Positions 7,259 to 12,611 of a stretch of DNA of 12,611 nt are shown here, one piece after another. The notes below the pieces were generated by a model. That model did no database searches and was not told the origin of the DNA. It saw nothing but the letters and a program-made list of their open reading frames with translations. Source of the stretch: Bacteroidales bacterium (lineage in GTDB: Bacteria > Bacteroidota > Bacteroidia > Bacteroidales > Bacteroidaceae); NCBI GenBank assembly GCA_004555425.1, contig SFID01000084.1:1-12611 (forward strand). The letters are read 5' to 3'. The stretch's first letter is position 1. The number at the start of each line of letters is the position of its first letter. Position numbers and translations under genes: made by a program.

Positions 7259-8758
7259 ATGAAACGAATACTCTTCTCCCTCACCCTTTTCTTGAGTGCC
7301 GCATGGCTGCTGGCACAAGTGCCGCAACCGAAGCGCGAGTTCAGAGGCGCATGGATCCAGGCCGTCAACGGACAATTTCAAGGTATGACGCCAGACGCAA
7401 TGCGGCAGAACCTGACGCACCAGCTTGACGAACTGCGCGCCTGTGGTATCAACGTCATCATCTTTCAGGTGCGCCCGGAATGCGATGCCCTCTATGCCAG
7501 TCCCTACGAGCCTTGGAGCCGTTTCCTAAGTGGGAAACAGGGAGAGGCGCCTTCGCCCTATTGGGACCCCCTCCAATGGATGATTGAGCAATGCCACAAC
7601 CGCGGCATGGAACTCCATGCGTGGATAAACCCCTTCCGCGCCAAGACGAAGGGCACAAAGGACCTGGCTCCCCTGCATCCCTATATGCAGCACCCCGATC
7701 GCTTCTTCAACTACGACGGCCTCTATATCCTAGACCCCGGCATACCGCAAAACCGCGAATACACCTGCCGCGTGGCTGCCGACATCGTGCGCCGCTACGA
7801 TGTGGACGGCCTCCACATTGACGACTACTTCTACCCCTACCCTGCTGCGGGCCAGAAAATTCCCGACGAGGAAACCTTCCGCCGCTACCACAATGGTTTT
7901 CCCGACGTGGAGGACTGGCGGCGCTACAATGTCAATGTCTTCATCCAAGCCCTCAACGACAGCATTCACAACGTGAAACCCTGGGTAAAATTCGGCGTCT
8001 CGCCTTTCGGCATCTACCACAACGCAAAATCGGGCTCCTCCATCCCAGGCAGCAATACGGCGGGCCTGCAAAACTATGACGATCTCTATGCCGACATCCT
8101 CTTCTGGGTGGAAAAGGGCTGGGTAGACTATCTGGTGCCGCAGATTTATTGGGAAATTGGACACAAGACGGCCGACTACGAAACGCTCATCCAATGGTGG
8201 GCACGACATACCTCGAATAGCGTACTCGTCATCGGGCAGGACGTAGAGCGCACAGTGAAGGCTCCCGACCTGGAGAATCCGCAAATCAACCAGATGCCCG
8301 CGAAGTATCGACTGCAACGCACACTGAGAGGCGTGCAAGGCAGTTGCCAATGGTACTCGGCGGCTGTCGTACGCAACGAAGGCGGCTATGCCACCGCGCT
8401 CAAGCAGGCTTACCACCGCACACCCGCACTGCAACCGCGTATGCCGCACCTTGACAACAAGCCGCCCAAGAAACCCAGCCACTTGAAAGCAATGTGGATG
8501 CCCGATGGCTACTACCTCTTCTGGACAGCACCGAAAGCGAAAACCTTAATGGACGAAGCCAAGAGCTATGTGGTTTATCGCTTCGCTCCAGGACAGAAGA
8601 GGAACCTCGAAAATGCCGACAACATTGTCTGCATCACGCGCGAGAAAATGCTGAAACTGCCCTACCACAACGGGAGAACAAAATACACCTACGTGGTGAC
8701 AGCACTGGACCGCCTGCAAAATGAATCGAAAGGCGCAAAGGTGAAGGTGAAATTGTAA
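7259..8758 (+). CDS. Secreted GHL10 (DUF187) glycoside hydrolase-like protein
   Basis: This 499-residue exported protein has a signal peptide (about 1-20, MKRILFSLTLFLSAAWLLAQ). A GHL10/DUF187 TIM-barrel domain follows from about 26 to 390. Family landmarks are EFRGAWIQAV (27-36), GINVIIFQVRPECDALY (63-79), MELHAWINPFR (117-127), VDGLHIDDYFYPYP (182-195, acidic cluster near the likely active site), VKFGVSPFGIYHN (243-255) and DYLVPQIYWEIGH (290-302). From about 402 (KKPSHLKAMWMPDGYYLFW to the end) lies a fibronectin type III-like domain, ending in the typical YTYVVTALDRLQNES. Family members are thought to act on cell-wall or other glycans, but the substrate is not established. No lipobox is present, so a soluble periplasmic or secreted location is likely. 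It is transcribed alone from the promoter just upstream; repeat copy C follows 34 bases after the stop. Confidence 0.92.
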   Translation: MKRILFSLTLFLSAAWLLAQVPQPKREFRGAWIQAVNGQFQGMTPDAMRQNLTHQLDELRACGINVIIFQVRPECDALYASPYEPWSRFLSGKQGEAPSPYWDPLQWMIEQCHNRGMELHAWINPFRAKTKGTKDLAPLHPYMQHPDRFFNYDGLYILDPGIPQNREYTCRVAADIVRRYDVDGLHIDDYFYPYPAAGQKIPDEETFRRYHNGFPDVEDWRRYNVNVFIQALNDSIHNVKPWVKFGVSPFGIYHNAKSGSSIPGSNTAGLQNYDDLYADILFWVEKGWVDYLVPQIYWEIGHKTADYETLIQWWARHTSNSVLVIGQDVERTVKAPDLENPQINQMPAKYRLQRTLRGVQGSCQWYSAAVVRNEGGYATALKQAYHRTPALQPRMPHLDNKPPKKPSHLKAMWMPDGYYLFWTAPKAKTLMDEAKSYVVYRFAPGQKRNLENADNIVCITREKMLKLPYHNGRTKYTYVVTALDRLQNESKGAKVKVKL

Positions 8759-8792
8759 CGACAAAGATTATCTACCAAGTAGGGAAACAGGC

Positions 8793-9001
8793 GTATGGTA
8801 GGTTCTACAAATTAGCTTGCGATGGATTCACGGCTATTGTGCCGCAGGTTGTTTTGCATTCGGTCACTTAGGCCGCTACGCTTCCTCACAAAAAAACAAC
8901 CTACGGCACGATAGTTGAAAACCCATCGCAAGCTAATTTTTAGAACCTGCCTAGACAGAAACCTACCTTCCACTGAAACCAATTTATAGAACCTACCATA
9001 C
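8793..9001. repeat. MITE-like nested palindromic element, copy C
   Basis: The outer terminal inverted repeats GTATGGTAGGTTCTACAAATT (from 8793) and AATTTATAGAACCTACCATAC (to 9001) differ at one position. Inside, 8797-8855 and about 8893-8951 form a second, ~59-bp imperfect inverted repeat (ATTAGCTTGCGATGG / CCCATCGCAAGCTAAT; GGCTATTGTGCCGCAGGTTG / CAACCTACGGCACGATAG), with a ~37-base loop. No ORF is inside. It fills almost all of the 252-base gap between the GHL10 gene and thrA, and ends 9 bases before the thrA ATG. Confidence 0.88.
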
Positions 9002-9010
9002 TATATATAT

Positions 9011-11455
9011 ATGAATAAACTCTCAGGAGGTCGCGTGCTCAAATTCGGCGGTACGTCCGTGGGCACGCCGGAAAGCATATTGCGCGTCAAGGCTATCGTT
9101 GAGGCAGCCCCGCAACCCATCATTGTGGTCGTTTCGGCCCTAAGCGGTGTGACGGATGCACTCATAGCCCTCGCCGAATGCGCGCGCCAAGGCAGCGATG
9201 CCTATCGCCAGAGTCTGGACGAACTTCGCCAGCGCCACCACCGTATGGCGGAAAGCGTCATTGAGCCGGCGAAATGTGCCGCTGTGACGAAGCAGATGGA
9301 CGCCCTCATTGACGAACTGGCCAGCATCGTCTATGGCGTTTCGCTCATCCAAGACCTGCCCGCCAAAACGGCCGATGCGATTGTGGCTTACGGCGAGCGG
9401 TTGAGCTCGCTGATATGCGCGCACCTCTTCCAAGGTGCCGTCCACTACGATTCGCGCACCTTCATCAAGACGATGCGCAAGAACGACAAGCACGTAGTAG
9501 ACTTCGACAGCACCACGCCGCTCGTGCGCCAGACGTTTGCGGATTGCCAGCAAACGGCAGTGCTGGGCGGATTCATCGCCTCGGACCGCGACAGCGGCGC
9601 AACGACCAACCTCGGACGCGGCGGCAGTGATTATACGGCTGCCATTGTGGCCGCAGCCCTGGACGCCGACGCCCTTGAAATTTGGACCGATGTGGACGGT
9701 TTCATGACGGCCGACCCGCGCGTGATACCTTCGGCCTATACCATTGACGAACTTTCGTACAACGAGGCCATGGAACTCTGCAATTTTGGCGCAAAGGTGG
9801 TGTACCCGCCAACAATATACCCCGTCTACCGAAAGGACATACCCATCTACGTCAAGAACACCTTCAATCCGACAGCCTCTGGCAGCATCATCCGCCGCGA
9901 TGCCCAACCCTCGGGAAGGCCCATCCGCGGCATTTCTTCGGTCAACGAGATGAGCCTTGTGACCGTCAGCGGCCCTTCGATGGTCGGTGTGATTGGCGTG
10001 AACCGCCGCATCTTCGCCACGCTGGCTCGCGGCGGCATCAGCGTATTTATGGTGGCACAAACTTCTTCGGAGACCAGCACGTCGATGTGCGTCACACCGC
10101 AAGACGGACCGCGAGCCTGCAAACTGCTTGACGAGGAATTTGCACGCGAAATAACAGACGGCGCGATGAACCCCGCCCTTTTGACCGAAAACATGGCCAC
10201 AGTGGCTGCTGTGGGCGAGGGATTGAAACACACACCGGGCATTGCGGGCAAACTCTTCAGCGTATTGGGCCGCAATGGTATCAATACGTATGCCATGACC
10301 TTTGGCGCGCTCGAAACAAACCTGTCGTTTGTCGTTGACAAATGCCAGTTGCGCAAATCGCTGGAAGTTATCCACGACAGTTTCTTCCTCAGCGAACACC
10401 AGGACGTAAATATCTTCCTCTGCGGCACAGGCACAGTAGGCAACAGCCTGCTCGAACAGATTGCCGCCCAGCGCGAAACACTACTGCGCGAACACAACCT
10501 GCGCCTCAACCTCGTAGGCATCTGCGGTCGCTCGCGCTCTGCCTTCAACCGCCAAGGCATTGATCCCGCCCGCTACCGCGAGGCGATGGCCGAAGGTGGC
10601 ACTGGCGGCGTGGAGGAAATGGTGAGTCGCATCCTGGAAATGAACATATTCAACTCGGTTTTTGTTGATTGCACAGCGAGCGAGGAGGTGGCGGCCTGCT
10701 ACGAGCAACTGCTCGACCACAACGTGGCAGTCGTAGCGGCTAACAAGGTGGCCGCGGCTTCGTCCTACGCCAACTATGCGCACCTGAAGCACATCGCTCG
10801 CGAGCGCGGCGTGAAATTTTTGTTCGAGACGAATGTAGGCGCGGGCCTGCCTATCATTCACACCATCGGCGACCTGCGCAGCTCGGGCGACAACATTCTG
10901 CGCATCGAGGCTGTGCTGAGTGGCACGCTCAACTTCGTATTCAACACGCTCGCGGAGGACGTCTCATTCAGCCAAGCCGTTCGCCTGGCGCAAGAGTTGG
11001 GCTACAGCGAACCCGATCCGCGCATTGACCTGAGCGGAAAGGACGTTATCCGCAAACTGACTATTCTGGCCCGCGAGAGCGGTTTCGAGGTAGAAACAAC
11101 GGACATCGCACGCCACGATTTCATCCCTTCTCCGCTATTCACTGGAACGCTAGAAGCCTTCTGGAAAAGCCTTCCCAACCTCGATGCTGACTTCGAGCGC
11201 GAACGCAAACGCCTGGCCGCGGAAGGCAAACGCTGGCGATTCGTTGCCACCTGGGAGGATGGACACGGCAGCGTGGGCCTGCGCGAAATTCCGCAAGGCC
11301 ATCCCTTCTACGACCTGGAGGGATCAAACAATATCATCCTGCTTACCACAGAACGCTACCACGAATATCCGATGCTGATTCAAGGCTACGGTGCGGGGGC
11401 CGCCGTCACCGCTGCCGGTGTGTTTGCCGACATCATGCGCGTGGCAAATGTGTAG
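9011..11455 (+). CDS. thrA: Bifunctional aspartokinase/homoserine dehydrogenase
   Basis: This fusion catalyses the first and third steps from aspartate to threonine and methionine: aspartate phosphorylation and reduction of aspartate semialdehyde to homoserine. It has 814 residues, normal for ThrA. The kinase domain shows KFGGTSVG (11-18), ASDRDSGATTNLGRGGSDYTA (190-210, nucleotide and aspartate binding) and TDVDGFMTADPR (226-237). Two ACT regions follow at about 315-460 (VTVSGPSMVGVIGV; VAAVGEGLKHTPGIAGKLF), the usual site of threonine feedback. The dehydrogenase domain has the NAD(P) motif CGTGTVG (471-477), AANKVA (576-581), ETNVGAGLPII (606-616), SGTLNFVFN (637-645) and the catalytic Asp678/Lys682 in GKDVIRK. 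Start ATG at 9011 has no Shine-Dalgarno sequence; TATATATAT precedes it. No other thr gene lies within 1.1 kb downstream, so it seems to stand alone. No leader peptide or riboswitch was seen upstream. Confidence 0.96.
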   Translation: MNKLSGGRVLKFGGTSVGTPESILRVKAIVEAAPQPIIVVVSALSGVTDALIALAECARQGSDAYRQSLDELRQRHHRMAESVIEPAKCAAVTKQMDALIDELASIVYGVSLIQDLPAKTADAIVAYGERLSSLICAHLFQGAVHYDSRTFIKTMRKNDKHVVDFDSTTPLVRQTFADCQQTAVLGGFIASDRDSGATTNLGRGGSDYTAAIVAAALDADALEIWTDVDGFMTADPRVIPSAYTIDELSYNEAMELCNFGAKVVYPPTIYPVYRKDIPIYVKNTFNPTASGSIIRRDAQPSGRPIRGISSVNEMSLVTVSGPSMVGVIGVNRRIFATLARGGISVFMVAQTSSETSTSMCVTPQDGPRACKLLDEEFAREITDGAMNPALLTENMATVAAVGEGLKHTPGIAGKLFSVLGRNGINTYAMTFGALETNLSFVVDKCQLRKSLEVIHDSFFLSEHQDVNIFLCGTGTVGNSLLEQIAAQRETLLREHNLRLNLVGICGRSRSAFNRQGIDPARYREAMAEGGTGGVEEMVSRILEMNIFNSVFVDCTASEEVAACYEQLLDHNVAVVAANKVAAASSYANYAHLKHIARERGVKFLFETNVGAGLPIIHTIGDLRSSGDNILRIEAVLSGTLNFVFNTLAEDVSFSQAVRLAQELGYSEPDPRIDLSGKDVIRKLTILARESGFEVETTDIARHDFIPSPLFTGTLEAFWKSLPNLDADFERERKRLAAEGKRWRFVATWEDGHGSVGLREIPQGHPFYDLEGSNNIILLTTERYHEYPMLIQGYGAGAAVTAAGVFADIMRVANV

Positions 11456-11483
11456 GCGCAGGAGAAGCAACGCTATCGAGCTA

Positions 11484-11604
11484 GCAGCCGTAAGTCTGCG
11501 TTGAAACCAGGGGACGAAGTCCCCGACTGAAACTAGGAAGCCGCAGGCTTCCGTTGAAACTAGGCTGCAAAGCAGCCGTTGAAACTAAGGGAGCGTTGAA
11601 ACTA
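11484..11604 (+). repeat. Array of mini-hairpins with constant GTTGAAACTA linker
   Basis: About five units follow thrA by 28 bases. Each has a short palindrome with a three- or four-base loop and then the linker GTTGAAACTA. Stems: GCAGCC-GTAA-GTCTGC (11484, one mismatch), GGGGAC-GAA-GTCCCC (11510), GGAAGCC-GCA-GGCTTCC (11536), GGCTGC-AAA-GCAGCC (11563). A stemless AGGGAGC unit comes at 11588. Stem sequence differs from unit to unit but pairing is kept, while the linker is nearly constant (GACTGAAACTA once, GTTGAAACCA once). Units are 25-27 bases. There is no T-tract, so it is not a standard terminator. Confidence 0.85.
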
Positions 11605-11671
11605 AAGGCGCGCAGCGACCTCGGCCTCGTAATATAACACGTCGCCAACCCTCGCTTGTGCAAAACTCGTC

Positions 11672-11707
11672 TTTTAACATTTCTCGGATTGTTGCGAAAT
11701 GTTAAAA
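11672..11707. promoter_or_regulatory. Perfect inverted-repeat operator candidate, right copy
   Basis: TTTTAACATTTC (11672-11683) and GAAATGTTAAAA (11696-11707) are perfect 12-base inverted arms separated by 12 bases. They end 3 bases before the -33 box at 11711. The same arrangement is found, less perfectly, at 55-87. A lone TTTAACATTTC half-site occurs at 11974-11984. It is a candidate site for a dimeric regulator; the regulator is not known. Confidence 0.55.
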
Positions 11708-11710
11708 CGA

Positions 11711-11742
11711 TTTGCATTTCGCGCAAAAATGTTGTATATTTG
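11711..11742 (+). promoter_or_regulatory. Rightward Bacteroidetes-type promoter, right copy of module
   Basis: TTTG (11711-11714), a 20-base spacer and TATATTTG (11735-11742) fit the Bacteroidetes primary sigma consensus. The module from 11672 to about 11758 matches the minus strand of 1-87 at roughly 85% identity, with one indel. The predicted start is near 11749. Confidence 0.8.
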
Positions 11743-11748
11743 TACTAG

Positions 11749-11793
11749 CGAAGAGGAGAGAGCCCCAAACACAGGGTTCTCTCCTCTTTTTTT
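11749..11793 (+). ncRNA. Candidate ~45-nt RNA: promoter-proximal terminator transcript
   Basis: Transcription from the promoter at 11711-11742 should begin near 11749 and meet the terminator hairpin from 11752, ending about position 11793. The product would be a hairpin RNA of about 45 nt with no room for a peptide. Alternatives are an attenuator controlling transcription into the region to the right, which has no visible gene, or an insulated decoy promoter. No known RNA family was recognised. Confidence 0.4.
11752..11793 (+). terminator. Strong intrinsic terminator
   Basis: AGAGGAGAGAGCCC (11752-11765) pairs with GGGTTCTCTCCTCT (11774-11787) over 14 positions with a single G-T wobble and an 8-base loop. 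A run of seven Ts follows. It is rightward only; there is no T run on the other side. Confidence 0.9.
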
Positions 11794-11985
11794 GCCCCAT
11801 TATAAAGGAAGAAAAACATAGGAAGTTGGAAATTCTATATGCTTTTGCGGATTTTCTAAATGCTTTTGCGGAAATTTTCTTGGCTTTATCGGTGCGCGGA
11901 TTGACGATGTAGAGAATTTTTCGCGGCCGAAAATATAAAATATATTAAAAGTTTTCGCGCGAAAAAAATCGGATTTAACATTTCG
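11794..11985. other. AT-rich stretch without a gene
   Basis: No credible ORF, RNA gene or promoter was seen. A short direct repeat (ATGCTTTTGCGGA followed by TTTTC-like sequence) occurs twice near 11839-11880. The GCGCGAAAAAAATCGG and TTTAACATTTC words near 11957-11984 recall parts of the promoter module to the left. Rightward transcription past the terminator would enter this stretch and then the tandem repeats. Confidence 0.5.
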
Positions 11986-12546
11986 GGTAACTACTCAGGT
12001 GGTTCTAGATTGCGAGGCAACGTGTGGACCTTCGGCTTGCGGTATTTATTTTAACACGAATCATACGAATCTTACTAATTGCGCAGGGGTTAAACTCCAA
12101 CTAGGAAACAATTCGATTCGTGTTTCTTTAACACGAATCTTTCTAATCTTACTAATTGAGCGGGGTAACGACCCGACTAGTTCCATGAAATGGTAACTAC
12201 TCAGGTTGTTCTAGATTGCGAGGCAACGTGTGGACCTTCGGTTTGCGGTGTTTATTTTAACACGAATCTTACGAATCCTTCTAATTGCGCGGGGTTAACC
12301 TCCAACTAGGAAACAATTCGATTCGTGTTTCTTTAACACGAATCTTTCTAATCTTACTAATTGAGCGGGGTAACGACCCGACTAGAACCATGAAATGGTA
12401 ACTACTCAGGTGGTTCTAGATTGCGAGGCAACGTGTAGACCTTCGGTTTGCGGTATTTATTTTAACACGAATCTTACGAATCTTACTAATTGCGCAGGGG
12501 TTAACCTCCAATAAGGAAACAATTCGATTCGTGTTTCTTTAACACG
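11986..12546. repeat. Tandem repeat, ~205-bp unit, nearly three copies
   Basis: Units start with GGTAACTACTCAGG at 11986, 12192 and 12397. The first is 206 bases, the second 205, and the third is cut at about 12546. The first two differ at about ten positions. Each unit contains two related sub-repeats (TTTAACACGAATC...TACTAATTG) about 93 bases apart. Each complete unit also has a perfect hairpin GATTCGTGTT-TCTTT-AACACGAATC (12115-12139, 12320-12344); in the third it is broken after AACACG. The 65-residue ORF that can be read through it is not a gene. Confidence 0.9.
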
Positions 12547-12611
12547 CCCACTTGGAGGTTCTACCCCGCGCGATTAGTAAAATTAGAAAGATTCGTGTTA
12601 AAAGAAACACG
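12547..12611. repeat. Inverted partial copy of the tandem unit at the window end
   Basis: The reverse complement of this segment reads CGTGTTTCTTTTAACACGAA and on through TCTTTCTAATTTTACTAAT and GCGCGGGGT to CCTCCAA. That matches the second half of the ~205-bp unit with a few changes. The array therefore ends in an inverted junction at about 12546, and the window stops inside it. Confidence 0.8.

Noticed and set aside
8793..9001. Insertion sequence with transposase
   Set aside because: The element is about 209 bp and has no ORF. At most it is non-autonomous.
8759..9010. Riboswitch or leader-peptide attenuator upstream of thrA
   Set aside because: The stretch is explained by repeat copy C. 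No Thr/Ile-rich short ORF or known aptamer shape was seen.
9140..10399. 419-residue minus-strand ORF
   Set aside because: It is the antisense frame of thrA, with no recognisable domain.
11484..11604. Possible CRISPR array because of the repeated GTTGAAAC word
   Set aside because: Units are only 25-27 bases, the variable segments are palindromes of 15-17 bases, and no cas genes are nearby.
11999..12196. 65-residue ORF in the tandem repeat
   Set aside because: It lies entirely in ~205-bp repeat units and does not keep frame as a repeated protein. It is chance reading.

Overview
The window looks like chromosomal DNA from an anaerobic member of the Bacteroidales, probably near Prevotellaceae. 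Three things suggest this. Promoters match the Bacteroidetes form (TTTG, 19-20 bases, TAnnTTTG). Start codons lack Shine-Dalgarno sequences. Several proteins have the lengths and families usual in that order: a ~570-residue acyl-CoA dehydrogenase joined to etfBA, a DUF4923 lipoprotein, a GHL10 (DUF187) protein and a fused aspartokinase/homoserine dehydrogenase. Coding DNA is fairly GC-rich, while the gaps are AT-rich and full of repeats. Both ends of the window lie inside repeats, so it may be one whole contig that broke at them.

Layout, left to right. Positions 1-90 hold a leftward promoter module with an inverted-repeat operator candidate. Positions 126-3824 hold a leftward operon, etfB-etfA-acyl-CoA dehydrogenase, which is an acyl-CoA oxidation or enoyl-CoA reduction unit with its own electron carrier. 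Positions 4053-5938 hold a rightward pair: a compact ABC-type AAA ATPase and a DUF4435 (TOPRIM-like) protein. This pair has the composition of the PARIS (AriA/AriB) anti-phage systems and is the best candidate for a little-described system here. It is followed by a perfect-looking hairpin repeat and an intrinsic terminator. Next come a leftward DUF4923 lipoprotein (6217-6864), a rightward secreted GHL10 protein (7259-8758) with a clear promoter, and a rightward thrA (9011-11455).

Positions 11456-12611 hold no gene but are structured. There is an array of small hairpins joined by a constant GTTGAAACTA linker. A second copy of the left-end promoter module follows, in opposite orientation, and it runs almost at once into a strong terminator, predicting an RNA of about 45 nt. 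Then come an AT-rich stretch and nearly three copies of a ~205-bp tandem repeat, ending in an inverted partial copy.

Three members of a palindromic MITE-like repeat family (ends GGTAGGTTCTA...TAGAACCTACC) sit between the genes at 5945-6009, 6894-7083 and 8793-9001. The last ends 9 bases before the thrA start codon. No tRNA, rRNA, CRISPR array, transposase or recombinase gene was seen.
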